From NCBI GenBank assembly GCA_044221555.1, contig JBGAOY010000023.1, positions 1-64,000 on the forward strand: a stretch of 64,000 nucleotides of DNA, given 5' to 3'. The notes below the pieces were generated by a model. The model ran no database searches. It had not been told where the DNA came from and worked only from the letters and a program-made list of their open reading frames with translations. How positions within the stretch are numbered: the first letter of the stretch is position 1; each line of letters opens with the position of its first letter. The position numbers and the translations under genes are program-made. This DNA is from JAEUJM01 sp044221555. Its GTDB lineage: Bacteria; Actinomycetota; Acidimicrobiia; Acidimicrobiales; DATDAH01. Positions 48,606 to 59,017 of the stretch are shown here, piece after piece.

Positions 48606-49412
48606 TCAGCGCACGGCGAGGACGATCAGGGTGATCAGGACGACGACGAGCAGCACGACCGGCAGGGCCAGCTTGGCGATGGTCTTGCCGCCGGCCACGT
48701 CCATCAGGTCGAGCGGGGCCGCCTCGGCGCTGTCGATCTTGCGCACCGCCGGGGCCGCGGTCGGCCCCGTGTCGGGGGCCGCCGGTGCATCGGCCGGCGC
48801 CGGCGTCTCGGCGGTCGGGGCCGGGGCCGCGGTGGTGGCCGGCGCGCCCGGCTCGGCGGGTGCCGAGGTGTCGGGTCCGGCGGCGGCGGCGTCCGCGGCA
48901 CTGGGCTCGGCGGACCCGGGCGCGGCGGCCCCAGAGTCGGCGGCCTCGGGCTCGGCGGGCGCCCCGTCGTCGGCCAGCACGGTGGTCTCCAGGTTCTCCA
49001 CGAACTGCGCCATCAGCTTCGTGCTGACGTCCACCATCACCCCCCGCCCGAACTGGGCCACCTTGCCGCTCACCTTGAGGTTGGTGGCCACCACCACGTG
49101 GGTGCCGGTGTCGGTGGGCGTGAGGTTCGCCTCGATCGTCGCGCTGGCGTTGCCCTGCCCCCGGGTGTCGCGCCCGTCGGCCGACAGCACGGCCCGGTGG
49201 CTGGCGTCGTCACGCTCGACGAACACCGCCCGGCCCTTGTACTGCGCCACCACCGGCCCGACCTTCACCTTCACCACCCCGCGGTACTCGTCGCCCTCCA
49301 CCTCCAGCAGCTGCGCCCCCGGCAGGCAGGGCGCGATGCGCTCGAGGTCGGTGAGCACGCTCCACGCCTGCTCGATGGGTGCGGCCACGTCGAACTCGTT
49401 GTTCAGCTCCAT
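48606..49412 (-). CDS. coxG: CoxG-like SRPBCC protein with C-terminal membrane anchor
   Basis: The protein has 268 residues. Residues 1-150 are the CoxG/SRPBCC fold: MELNNEFDVAAPIEQAWSVLTDLERIAPCLPGAQLLEVEGDEYRGVVKVKVGP, then GQGNASATIEANLTPTDTGTHVVVATNLKVSGKVAQFGRGVM. A disordered Ala/Pro-rich linker of about 85 residues follows, then one transmembrane helix (LALPVVLLVVVLITLIVLAV) at the end. CoxG anchors aerobic CO dehydrogenase to the membrane and links it to respiration, which fits the adjacent coxMSL genes. ATG 49412 overlaps the stop of a short ORF (TGATG). The linker length and anchor support a tethering role. Confidence 0.9.
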   Translation of the reverse strand: MELNNEFDVAAPIEQAWSVLTDLERIAPCLPGAQLLEVEGDEYRGVVKVKVGPVVAQYKGRAVFVERDDASHRAVLSADGRDTRGQGNASATIEANLTPTDTGTHVVVATNLKVSGKVAQFGRGVMVDVSTKLMAQFVENLETTVLADDGAPAEPEAADSGAAAPGSAEPSAADAAAAGPDTSAPAEPGAPATTAAPAPTAETPAPADAPAAPDTGPTAAPAVRKIDSAEAAPLDLMDVAGGKTIAKLALPVVLLVVVLITLIVLAVR

Positions 49413-49498
49413 CACACTGGCTCCTCGTCGGTCGGAGCGGCTTCGGCATCCGGTTCGTCGGTGGTTGCTGCTCCGCTCATGTTTGCTCCTCGTCTCAT
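49412..49498 (-). CDS. Bridging micro-ORF between XdhC and coxG, 28 codons
   Basis: From ATG 49498, overlapping the XdhC stop (ATGA), the frame reads MRRGAN then MSGAATTDEPDAEAAP and ends at a TGA overlapping the coxG ATG (TGATG). From the inner ATG 49480, which has AGGAG upstream, it is exactly 22 residues (69 bases). It contains a copy of the family-B repeat (49439-49478). Coding status is unproven. Confidence 0.4.
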   Translation of the reverse strand: MRRGANMSGAATTDEPDAEAAPTDEEPV

Positions 49499-50301
49499 CG
49501 GTGGATGCTGCCGTCGGTGTCGCGCAGGCTGGGCGCCGGGCGGCCGGTGCGCTGGGCGATGATCTCGGCGCAGATCGCGATCGCGGTCTCCTCGGGGGTG
49601 CGGGCGCCGAGGTCGAGGCCGATCGGGGCCAGGATGCGCGCGATGCCGGCATCGTCGACGCCCTCGGCCCGCAGGCGCTCGACCCGGTCGGCGTGCGTGC
49701 GCCGCGACCCCATCGCCCCCAGGTACCCGACGTCGGTGGCCAGGGTGGCCACGATGGCCGGGACGTCGAACTTGTGGTCGTGGGTGAGCACGCACACCGC
49801 ATCGCGCCCACCGAGCCGGTGGCCGACCCGCTCGACCAGCCGGTGCGGCCAGTCCACGATCACCTCGTCGGCCATCGGGAAGCGCCGTTTGGTGGCGAAC
49901 ACCTCGCGGGCGTCGCACACGGTCACCCGGTAGCCCAGCAGCTTGGCGGTGCGGGCCAGCGCCGCGGTGAAGTCGACCGCGCCGAAGATCAGCATCTGGG
50001 GCGGCGGGGCGAACGACTCGACGAAGACCGACACCACCAGCTCCCGGGCCTCGCCGTGCGGGCCGTAGTGGCGCACACCGGTGGTGCCCGCGGCCAGCTC
50101 ACCCAGGGCGTCGCGAGCGACCACCCGGTCGAGGTCGGGATCGCCGAGCGATCCCACCGGCGCCCGGTCGGGCCCGACGAGCAGCTTGGCGCCGGTGCCG
50201 GGACCCTCGATCACCGTGGCCAGGGCCACCGGGTCGGACGCATCGACCGCCTCCTTCAACTGCTCGAACAGCCTCTGCTCGAGAACCCCGGGCCCGGTCA
50301 C
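49495..50301 (-). CDS. XdhC C-terminal-domain protein (molybdenum hydroxylase maturation)
   Basis: The protein has 268 residues. After about 125 residues of N-terminal sequence, the XdhC Rossmann domain appears: PPPQMLIFGAVDFTAALARTAKLLGYRVTVCDAREVFATKRRFP, then VCVLTHDHKFDVPAIVATLATDVGYLGAMGSRRTHADRVERLRAEG and IGLDLGARTPEETAIAICAEIIA. XdhC-type proteins bind the molybdenum cofactor and promote its sulfuration and insertion. The GTG start overlaps the stop of the N-domain gene (GTGA), so the two together form a split XdhC. Its stop overlaps the bridging micro-ORF before coxG. Confidence 0.88.
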   Translation of the reverse strand: MTGPGVLEQRLFEQLKEAVDASDPVALATVIEGPGTGAKLLVGPDRAPVGSLGDPDLDRVVARDALGELAAGTTGVRHYGPHGEARELVVSVFVESFAPPPQMLIFGAVDFTAALARTAKLLGYRVTVCDAREVFATKRRFPMADEVIVDWPHRLVERVGHRLGGRDAVCVLTHDHKFDVPAIVATLATDVGYLGAMGSRRTHADRVERLRAEGVDDAGIARILAPIGLDLGARTPEETAIAICAEIIAQRTGRPAPSLRDTDGSIHR

Positions 50302-50612
50302 CAGTCGAGCGGTTCGATGTAGAGGTGGACCGTGCCGCCGCAGGTGAGGCCGACCGAGAACGCCTCGTCGTCGCTGTAGCCGAACGTGACGATGCGGCGG
50401 TCGCCGGAGGCCAGGATGTCGAGCGCCTCGGTGACGACGGCGCCCTCGACGCAGCCGCCCGACACGCTTCCCACCACCTCGCCGTCCTCGCTCACCGCCA
50501 TGGCCGCTCCCGGGTCGCGTGGGCCCGAGCCCTCGATGTCGACGACACGGGCGATGGCGACGGCCTTGCCCTGGCGGCGCCAGCGGTCGAGATTGGCCAG
50601 CAGCTCTCTCAT
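50298..50612 (-). CDS. XdhC/CoxI N-domain protein
   Basis: A 104-residue stand-alone copy of the XdhC_CoxI domain: GKAVAIARVVDIEGSGPRDPGAAMAVSEDGEVVGSVSGGCVEGAVVTEALDIL ends with FGYSDDEAFSVGLTCGGTVHLYIEPL. The conserved Cys in SGGCVEGAV and LTCGG are typical. In most bacteria this is fused to the Rossmann domain, which is here the next gene. ATG 50612 has GAGGAG nine bases upstream and overlaps (ATGA) a short upstream frame carrying family-B repeats. Longer starts would run through those repeats. Confidence 0.85.
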   Translation of the reverse strand: MRELLANLDRWRRQGKAVAIARVVDIEGSGPRDPGAAMAVSEDGEVVGSVSGGCVEGAVVTEALDILASGDRRIVTFGYSDDEAFSVGLTCGGTVHLYIEPLDW

Positions 50613-50842
50613 GTTGGCTTTGCTCCTCGTCCCTCGGAGCGGCTTCGCCATCCGGTTCGTCGGTGGTGCTGCTCCGCTCCGCTGCGCAGCGTGGGCTGGC
50701 CCGTGGGAGCGCCGTGTCGGCGGGTGTGGGGGCTTCGCCATCCGGTTCGTCGGTGGTGCTGCTCCGCTCCGGTTCTCCCCGGCTCGGGGCGGCTCGGCCC
50801 TCCGGCCGATCGGTGGTGCGCCACGGTCCGCAGCGTAGGCAT
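50609..50842 (-). other. Repeat-bearing 77-codon frame between LysR and XdhC genes
   Basis: From ATG 50842, eight bases after the LysR stop, a frame runs to a TGA that overlaps the XdhC-N start (ATGA). It contains SGAEQHHRRTGWRS and TGAEQHHRRTGWRS, encoded by two perfect 40-bp repeats (50641-50680 and 50731-50770) exactly 90 bases apart. The composition (Arg, Gly, Ser, Thr) is not that of a normal protein. It may be a coupling leader or a noncoding repeat array. Confidence 0.45.
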
Positions 50843-50849
50843 CGCCGGC

Positions 50850-51800
50850 TCAGCTCCAGAGGGTGACGTAGACGGGCGGGCGGAAGCGGGATGCGGGCAC
50901 GCTGCCGTCCGAGCGGTGCATCACCTGCATCGCGTCGGGCGTGCCGAGGAAGCGGCGCAGCTTCGCCGCGCCGGGAGGGCACCGGTCGGACGCGAGGGTG
51001 CTCACGTACCAGAGCCGGTCGACCGGGAAGCCTTCGACGGGGAGGTGCACCAACGCGCCGCGGTCGACCTCTCGGGCCACGATGTGCGCGATCGCCGGCG
51101 CGATGCCGTCGCCGTCGGCCGCGGCGGTCCACGCGGCGGCGTCGCTGGCGAAGACCCGTTGGCGCTCCGGCGGCACCCGGAGCCGGTCGAGCAGGCGGCC
51201 GATCTCGCTGGAGGGGTCGGCGCCGGCCGGGCCGATCAACCAGTCGTGGTGCTGCAGGTCGCGCAGCGTCGTGGCGCACCGGCGGGTGAGCGGGTGGTGG
51301 GGACTGGCCACCAGCACCAACCGGTAGCGCATCATGGGCTCGCTGCGGAAGCCGCTCAGGCTGGGGCCCAGGCTGACGTCGGCCAGGCGCTCGGACAGCA
51401 GGGCGGGCATCTCGACCGCGGTGGCGGCGCCCACGCTGGCCTCGACGGTGCCGGTGCGGCCCGTGAACGCGGTGATCACCGGCGGGGCGACGAACTCGGC
51501 GATGGTCGAGGTGGCCACCACCCGCACCAGTTCGGGGGCACCCTGGGCGTCGCGGATGGCGGCCTCGGCGTCGGCGGCCAGGTTCACCATCTGCGACGCG
51601 ATGCCGACCAGTCGCTTGCCACCGTCGGTCAGCTCCATGCCCGTGGGGGTGCGCTCGACCAGCGGATCGTTCAAGTGGTTGCGCAGCGAGGCCAAGGCGC
51701 CCGACACCGCGGGCTCGCTGACGCCGAGCACCTCGGCCGCGGACTTCACCGATCCCAGACGCGCCACGAGCACGAACGCCTCGAGCTGGGTCAACGTCAC
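50850..51800 (-). CDS. LysR-family transcriptional regulator
   Basis: The protein has 316 residues. The N-terminal helix-turn-helix reads TLTQLEAFVLVARLGSVKSAAEVLGVSEPAVSGALASLRNHLNDPLVERTPTGMELTDGGKRL. A periplasmic-binding-like effector domain follows. It is divergent from coxMSL, and the 148-base gap between them holds a perfect inverted repeat, so it is the probable regulator of the CO-dehydrogenase-type operon. LysR proteins related to this (CbbR and CoxR-like) often control CO and CO2-fixation genes. GTG 51800 is chosen; a TTG one codon earlier is possible. The effector is unknown. Confidence 0.9.
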   Translation of the reverse strand: MTLTQLEAFVLVARLGSVKSAAEVLGVSEPAVSGALASLRNHLNDPLVERTPTGMELTDGGKRLVGIASQMVNLAADAEAAIRDAQGAPELVRVVATSTIAEFVAPPVITAFTGRTGTVEASVGAATAVEMPALLSERLADVSLGPSLSGFRSEPMMRYRLVLVASPHHPLTRRCATTLRDLQHHDWLIGPAGADPSSEIGRLLDRLRVPPERQRVFASDAAAWTAAADGDGIAPAIAHIVAREVDRGALVHLPVEGFPVDRLWYVSTLASDRCPPGAAKLRRFLGTPDAMQVMHRSDGSVPASRFRPPVYVTLWS

Positions 51801-51844
51801 CAACGGGAAACGTAACCCTTCGGAGCGGGTGTGATGCTGGTGCT

Positions 51845-51862
51845 CCTAAGCGAATGCTTAGG
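51845..51862. promoter_or_regulatory. Candidate LysR operator in the divergent cox promoter region
   Basis: CCTAAGC-GAAT-GCTTAGG is a perfect 7-base inverted repeat between the LysR and coxM genes, about 45 bases from the LysR start. It has the T-n-A dyad form of LysR boxes. Confidence 0.6.
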
Positions 51863-51948
51863 TCCGGATCGACGGGGGGCGGGGCGGGGGGGATGCTCGG
51901 CCGTGCGGCCGGGGGCCGCGCCACGCAACCACGAGCCCAGGGGGGACC

Positions 51949-52830
51949 GTGCAGACACCAGCACCGTTCGACTACGAGCGGGCGACGAGCGTCGATCACG
52001 CGCTCGCGCTGCTCGACCGCCACGGCCCGGACGCCCGGCTCATCGCCGGCGGCCACAGCCTGCTGCCGATGATGAAGCTGCGGCTGGCCCGGCCCGAGTT
52101 CCTCGTCGACATCAACGACCTCGTGGGCGAGCTCTCCTACGTGAAGGTCGACGGCGACGCGATCGCGATCGGGGCCATGACCCGTCACGCGGCGCTGTTG
52201 TCGTCACCGCTCCTGGCCGAGCACTACCCGATCTTCGCCGACGCCGAGCGGGTGATCGCCGACCCGATAGTCCGCAACCGCGGCACCATCGGCGGCTCGC
52301 TCTGCCAGGCCGACCCGTCCGAGGACCTGTCGGCGGTGGCGTCGGCCCTCGGCGCTTCCGTGGTGATCCGGTCGGCGTCGGGGAGCCGAGCGGTGCCCGC
52401 TCGCGAGTTCCACACCGGGCCCTACGAGACCGTCGTCGGCGACGGCGAGATCGTGGCCGAGGTCCGTGTGCCGATCCGTCCGGCGGCCGGCAGCGCCTAC
52501 GAGAAGGTGGAGCGTCGAGTGGGGGACTGGGCGGTCGCCGCCGCCGGCACCTTCGTCACCCTCGACGGCGACACCGTGGCCGACTGCGGCATCGGGCTCA
52601 CCGCGGTGGGTGCCCCGCACTTCTGCGCGGCCGACGCCGAAGCCGGGCTTCGTGGCCAGGCCGCCACCGAGGCGAACCTGGCGGCGGCGGCGGCGGCCGC
52701 GGCCGCCGCGGTCACCGAGCCGGCCACCGACCAGCGCGGTCCCGCCGACTACAAGCGCCACCTGGCCGGCGAGCTCACGCTGCGTGCGCTGCGCCGCTCG
52801 ATCGCCCGGGCCCGAGGAGAGGGAGCATGA
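51949..52830 (+). CDS. coxM: CO-dehydrogenase-type FAD-binding medium subunit
   Basis: The protein has 293 residues. The FAD motifs of the CoxM/XdhB family are present: AGGHSLLPMMKLRLARPEFLVDINDL for the pyrophosphate loop and RNRGTIGGSLCQADPSED for the second FAD contact, then a C-terminal domain ending NLAAAAAAAAAAVTEPATDQRGPADYKRHLAGELTLRALRRSI. It accepts electrons from the iron-sulfur subunit and passes them to the quinone pool. GTG 51949 has GGGGGG upstream. The order M-S-L with overlapping junctions is that of form I CO dehydrogenase operons. Confidence 0.92.
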   Translation: MQTPAPFDYERATSVDHALALLDRHGPDARLIAGGHSLLPMMKLRLARPEFLVDINDLVGELSYVKVDGDAIAIGAMTRHAALLSSPLLAEHYPIFADAERVIADPIVRNRGTIGGSLCQADPSEDLSAVASALGASVVIRSASGSRAVPAREFHTGPYETVVGDGEIVAEVRVPIRPAAGSAYEKVERRVGDWAVAAAGTFVTLDGDTVADCGIGLTAVGAPHFCAADAEAGLRGQAATEANLAAAAAAAAAAVTEPATDQRGPADYKRHLAGELTLRALRRSIARARGEGA

Positions 52831-53359
52831 CCATGGAGGTCTCTGTCAGCGTCAACGGCCAGGACGTGGCCCGAGAGGTCGAGCCCCGCCTGTTGCTCGT
52901 GCACTTCCTGCGAGACACGGTCGGGCTCACCGGCACCCACTGGGGGTGCGACACGTCGAACTGCGGCACGTGTGTGGTGTGGATGGACGGTGAGCCGGTG
53001 AAGAGCTGCACCGTGCTCGCGGCCATGGCCGACGGCCGTGAGGTGCGCACGGTGGAGGGCCTCGAGACCGACGCCGGCCTCGACCCGGTGCAGGAGGGCT
53101 TCCTGCGCAACCACGGCCTGCAGTGCGGGTTCTGCACGCCCGGGATGATGATGACCGCCCGCCACCTGCTGGACCACGACCCGGACCCCAGCGAGGCCAC
53201 CATCCGTGAGGCCATCAGCGGCCAGATCTGTCGGTGCACGGGGTACGAGAACATCGTGCGGTCGATCCGCTGGGCGGCCGAGCACCCTGCCTCTCAGAAC
53301 CGTGCGGGCGCCGACGTGCCTGCCGCTGATGCATCCGCCGAGACGGAAGAGGTCTCCGC

Positions 53360-53363
<4 letters not shown>
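52827..53363 (+). CDS. coxS: CO-dehydrogenase-type small subunit with two 2Fe-2S clusters
   Basis: The protein has 178 residues. The plant-type cluster is CDTSNCGTCVVWMDGEPVKSC and the second is CGFCTPGMMM with QICRCTGYENIV. The start ATG overlaps the coxM stop (ATGA), and the stop overlaps the coxL start in the same way. A tail of about 25 residues (NRAGADVPAADASAETEEVSA) is longer than in the structurally known enzymes. It moves electrons from the molybdenum site to FAD. All eight cysteines are present. Confidence 0.94.
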
Positions 53364-55813
<2,450 letters not shown>

Positions 55814-55837
55814 CGGTGTTGTCGTCGAAACCGCGGC

Positions 55838-55885
55838 TTCTGGCACCGGATTTCGGGGTCACGACCCCGAAATCCGGTGCCAGAA
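55838..55885. repeat. Perfect 22-base-arm palindrome after coxL
   Basis: Arms at 55838-55859 and 55864-55885 are perfect complements across a CACG loop. The outer part is CTGGCACCGGATTTC, as at 45660, and it is followed by CG. It lies 24 bases after the coxL stop and just before the XdhC-YHS start, so partial termination or mRNA protection within the operon is plausible. Confidence 0.75.
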
Positions 55886-55895
55886 CGGGGGGTTG

Positions 55896-56813
55896 GTGAC
55901 CGCGCGAGGGGCCGTGCAGGCTCGCGCCGACGCGTTGCGGCAGGACCGGGTGCCGTTCGTGTCGGCGCGGGTGGTGCTGGCCGAGAAGCCCACGTCGGCC
56001 AAGCCCGGCGACGAGGCGCTGGTGCTGGCCGACGGCACCATGGAGGGGTTCGTGGGCGGCACCTGCGCCGAGTCGACGGTGCGGGCCCAGGGCATGGCCC
56101 TGCTCGACTCGGGCGAGTCGCTGCTGCTGCGCATCTCGCCGGTGGAGGAGGCGGCGCAGCCGGGGAAGTTGACCGTGCACAACCCGTGCCTGTCGGGCGG
56201 CACCCTCGAGGTGTTCCTCGAGCCGGTGATGCCGGCGCCGCTGGTGGCGGTGGTGGGCGACACGCCCATCGCGCGCGCCCTGATCGGCTTCGGCGGGCCG
56301 CTCGGCTACGACGTGGTGGCCTGGTCGGACCCGCTCGCGCCCGACACGGCCGCGGTGGTCGTGGCCACGCATGGGCGCGACGAGGAGCGGGCCCTCGACG
56401 CCGCGCTGGCCGCGGGGGTGCCCTACGTGGGGCTGGTGGCCAGCCGGAAGCGGGGTGAGGCGGTGATCGCCACGCTGGCGGCGGCGCCCGACGAGCGGGC
56501 CCGGGTGCGCAGCCCCGCGGGGCTCGACATCGGCGCCCGCACCGCGGAGGAGGTGGCGCTGTCGATCCTGGCCGAGATCGTCGAGGCCCGGCCCCGCCCG
56601 TCGGGTCGCACCGTGCCGGGCAGCGACGTCGCCGAGGCGGCGGCCCGGAACGATGCCGAGCCGGCCACCGCGCTCGACCCGGTGTGCGGGATGACGGTGG
56701 CGACGGTCGAGTCGTCGTTGCACCTCGATCACGAGGGGGCACGGCGGTGGTTCTGCGGCAGCGGGTGCCTGCGGGCCTTCGCCGCCGATCCCGCCGCGTA
56801 TGCGCCATCCTGA
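55896..56813 (+). CDS. XdhC-family maturation protein with C-terminal YHS metal-binding domain
   Basis: The protein has 305 residues. The N-terminal XdhC_CoxI domain (VSARVVLAEKPTSAKPGDEALVLADGTMEGFVGGTCAESTV) is fused to the Rossmann domain (LVAVVGDTPIARALIGF, then GVPYVGLVASRKRGEAVIATLAA). From about residue 260 a YHS domain follows, DPVCGMTVATVESSLHLDHEGARRWFCGSGCLRAFAADPAAYA, with metal-type cysteines. YHS domains occur in copper-handling proteins. Fusion with XdhC next to a Cu-S-Mo type enzyme suggests combined sulfur and metal delivery; that link is inference. GTG 55896 has GGGGGG upstream. Confidence 0.88.
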   Translation: MTARGAVQARADALRQDRVPFVSARVVLAEKPTSAKPGDEALVLADGTMEGFVGGTCAESTVRAQGMALLDSGESLLLRISPVEEAAQPGKLTVHNPCLSGGTLEVFLEPVMPAPLVAVVGDTPIARALIGFGGPLGYDVVAWSDPLAPDTAAVVVATHGRDEERALDAALAAGVPYVGLVASRKRGEAVIATLAAAPDERARVRSPAGLDIGARTAEEVALSILAEIVEARPRPSGRTVPGSDVAEAAARNDAEPATALDPVCGMTVATVESSLHLDHEGARRWFCGSGCLRAFAADPAAYAPS

Positions 56814-56832
56814 CCTCGTGCATAGTGAGGGT

Positions 56833-57720
56833 GTGGAGAGCCTCGCCGACACCCTGCCCGACGTCGACGCCCTGACCGCGGCGCTCGAAGGCGCCGACTA
56901 CCTGGCCGACCTGGGGCTGGCCACCGCGCTGTTCTGCGCGGTGCGCCTGCCTCAGGCCCTGCTGCTCGAGGGCGAGCCCGGCGTGGGCAAGACCGAGGCG
57001 GCCAAGGCCCTGGCCACCGCGCTCGACACCCCGCTGATCCGGCTGCAGTGCTACGAGGGCATCGACGCCGCCGAAGCCCTCTACGAGTGGAACTACCCGA
57101 GGCAGCTCCTCGGCATCCGCCTGGCCGAGGCCACCGGCGCCGAGGTGGAGGAGTCGGCCCTGTTCGGCCGTGAGTACCTGATCGAGCGGCCGCTGCTGCA
57201 GGCCATCGAGCACCCGGGGCCCCGGCCGGCGGTGCTGCTGGTGGACGAGGTCGACCGGGCCGACGACGAGTTCGAGGCCTTCCTGTTCGAGCTGCTGGCC
57301 GAGGCGTCGGTGACCATCCCCGAGCTGGGCACGCTGCGGGCCGCACATCCCCCGGTGGTGATCCTCACGTCCAACCGCACCCGCGACCTGCACGACGCCC
57401 TGAAGCGGAGGTGCCTCTACCACTGGATCGACTACCCGTCGCTCGAGCGGTCGGTGGCCATCATCCGCCGGCGGGTGCCGGAGGCCAGCCAGACGCTGGC
57501 CGAGCAGGTCGCGTCGGCGGTGGTGCGCCTCCGGGGCCTGGAGGTGCAGAAGCCCCCCGGCATCGCCGAGGCCATCAACTGGGTGGCGGTGGTCGAGATG
57601 CTGGGCCTCGACCACCTCGACGCCGACGCCGTCGGCCAGACCCTGGGCACCGTGTTGAAGTACCGGGAGGACCTCGACCTGGCGCACGCCCGGGGCCTGG
57701 AGTGGGTCGCCGGAGGGTGA
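56833..57720 (+). CDS. coxD: CoxD-like MoxR AAA ATPase
   Basis: The protein has 295 residues. Walker A is EGEPGVGKTEAAKAL, Walker B is AVLLVDEVDRADDEFEAFLFELLAEASVTIPELG, and sensor I is VILTSNRTRDLHDALKRRCLYHWIDYPS. CoxD is needed to mature the Cu-S-Mo centre of CO dehydrogenase in characterised organisms and partners with the VWA protein CoxE, which is the next gene. GTG 56833 is chosen because a CATAGT hexamer lies six bases upstream; the longer frame gives a poor N-terminus. The gap to coxE contains a palindrome-like repeat. Confidence 0.92.
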   Translation: MESLADTLPDVDALTAALEGADYLADLGLATALFCAVRLPQALLLEGEPGVGKTEAAKALATALDTPLIRLQCYEGIDAAEALYEWNYPRQLLGIRLAEATGAEVEESALFGREYLIERPLLQAIEHPGPRPAVLLVDEVDRADDEFEAFLFELLAEASVTIPELGTLRAAHPPVVILTSNRTRDLHDALKRRCLYHWIDYPSLERSVAIIRRRVPEASQTLAEQVASAVVRLRGLEVQKPPGIAEAINWVAVVEMLGLDHLDADAVGQTLGTVLKYREDLDLAHARGLEWVAGG

Positions 57721-57754
57721 GGCCCCACAAGGCACGACTCCAGGTGCGCGCAGC

Positions 57755-57785
57755 ATCCGGCGCGTGGCGCGGGGAACCGCGCTGA
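57755..57785. repeat. Copy of the inner segment of the 37324 palindrome
   Basis: ATCCGGCGCGTGGCGC (57755-57770) is identical to 37341-37356, and similarity continues for about 15 bases (GGGGAACCGCGCTGA against CGAGAATTGCGCTGA). The left outer arm is not kept. It lies between coxD and coxE. Confidence 0.6.
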
Positions 57786-57799
57786 GCCCGGCGAGTGGG

Positions 57800-59017
57800 G
57801 TGGCCGCCGCCGAGCCGGACCTCGCCGCGGTGGCCGCGGGGTTCGGGCAGGTGCTGCACGCCGCCGGCGTGGCGGTCACGCCCGAGCGCACCGGACGGTT
57901 CGCCAAGGCGGTCGCCCAGGGGCGACCCCAGACGATCGACGAGGTGTACTGGATGGCGCGGGTCACCCTGGCCGCGAGCCGCCGCGACATCGAGGTGCTC
58001 GACCGGGTGTTCGCCCAGGTGTTCCGTGGGCTGGTCGACCAGGCCGACCAGCGGGGCGACTCGAGCCAGCCGCCGCCCCCGCACATCAAGCCGGGCCCCG
58101 ACCGCCGACCGCCCACCGACGACGCGGATGCCGGCGCCGCGCCCGTTCCGCAGGCCATGGGGGCGACCGCCGACCGGGACGAGGGGCGAGAAGACGAGGA
58201 CGACGAGGACGGCGACGAGCCGGAGACGGTGCTGGCCGCGGCCAGCAGCGACGAGCAGCTGCGCACCAAGGACTTCGCGGCGTGGACGCCGGAGGAACTG
58301 GCGTCGCTGCGCGACCTGATGGCCCGGCTGGCGGTGCGGGCCCCCACCCGGCCGGGCCGGCGCCACGTGGTGGGCGCCGCCGGCCACCGCATGGACGTGC
58401 GGGCCACCCTGCGCCGGGCCCACCGCACCGGGGGCGACCCCGTGGCCCACGTGATGCGCACCCGCAAGGTGCGGCGCCGCCGCATCGTGTTGCTGGCCGA
58501 CGTGTCGGGCTCGATGGAGTCGTATTCGCGGGCCTACCTGCACCTGCTGCACGGCGCGGTGCGCTCGACCCGGGCCGAGGCCTTCGTGTTCGCCACCCGG
58601 CTCACCCGGCTCACCCGGGTGCTGCAGACCACCGACCCCGACGAGGCGCTGCGCCGAACCGCGCGGGCCGCGCCGGACTGGTCGGGCGGCACCCGCATCG
58701 GCGAGGCCCTGCGCCGCTTCAACGACGAGCACGGCCGGCGGGGCCTGGCCCGGGGGGCGGTGGTGGTGATCGTGTCCGACGGCTGGGAGCGCGAGGACCC
58801 GGCGTTGGTGGGTGAGCAGATGGAGCGCCTCGCCCGCCTGGCCCACCGCGTCGTCTGGGCCAACCCCCGGGCCGCAACCGAGGGCTTCGAGCCCCTGGCC
58901 GGCGGGATGGCGGCGGCGCTGCCCCACGTGGACGACTTCGTCAGCGGTCACTCCGTCGAGGCGCTCGAGGCCCTGTTGGACGTCATTGCTGCTGGGTCTC
59001 GACCGCCTCCAGGGTGA
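57800..59017 (+). CDS. coxE: CoxE-like VWA-domain protein
   Basis: The protein has 405 residues. The N-terminal helical part (VAAGFGQVLHAAGVAVTPERTGRFAKAVAQGRP) is followed by a charged linker and then the von Willebrand A domain, with MIDAS motif LLADVSGSMESYSRAY (DxSxS), TRLTRLTRV and VIVSDGWEREDP. CoxE works with CoxD in maturing CO dehydrogenase. GTG 57800 is the first in-frame start after the coxD stop and the intervening repeat. The last 35 bases overlap the convergent PNPOx-GAF gene, an unusual tail-to-tail overlap. Confidence 0.9.
   Translation: MAAAEPDLAAVAAGFGQVLHAAGVAVTPERTGRFAKAVAQGRPQTIDEVYWMARVTLAASRRDIEVLDRVFAQVFRGLVDQADQRGDSSQPPPPHIKPGPDRRPPTDDADAGAAPVPQAMGATADRDEGREDEDDEDGDEPETVLAAASSDEQLRTKDFAAWTPEELASLRDLMARLAVRAPTRPGRRHVVGAAGHRMDVRATLRRAHRTGGDPVAHVMRTRKVRRRRIVLLADVSGSMESYSRAYLHLLHGAVRSTRAEAFVFATRLTRLTRVLQTTDPDEALRRTARAAPDWSGGTRIGEALRRFNDEHGRRGLARGAVVVIVSDGWEREDPALVGEQMERLARLAHRVVWANPRAATEGFEPLAGGMAAALPHVDDFVSGHSVEALEALLDVIAAGSRPPPG

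Noticed and set aside
55838..55885. Possible terminal inverted repeat of an insertion sequence
   Set aside because: Both arms are adjacent with a 4-base loop and no transposase lies nearby; a hairpin is the better reading.
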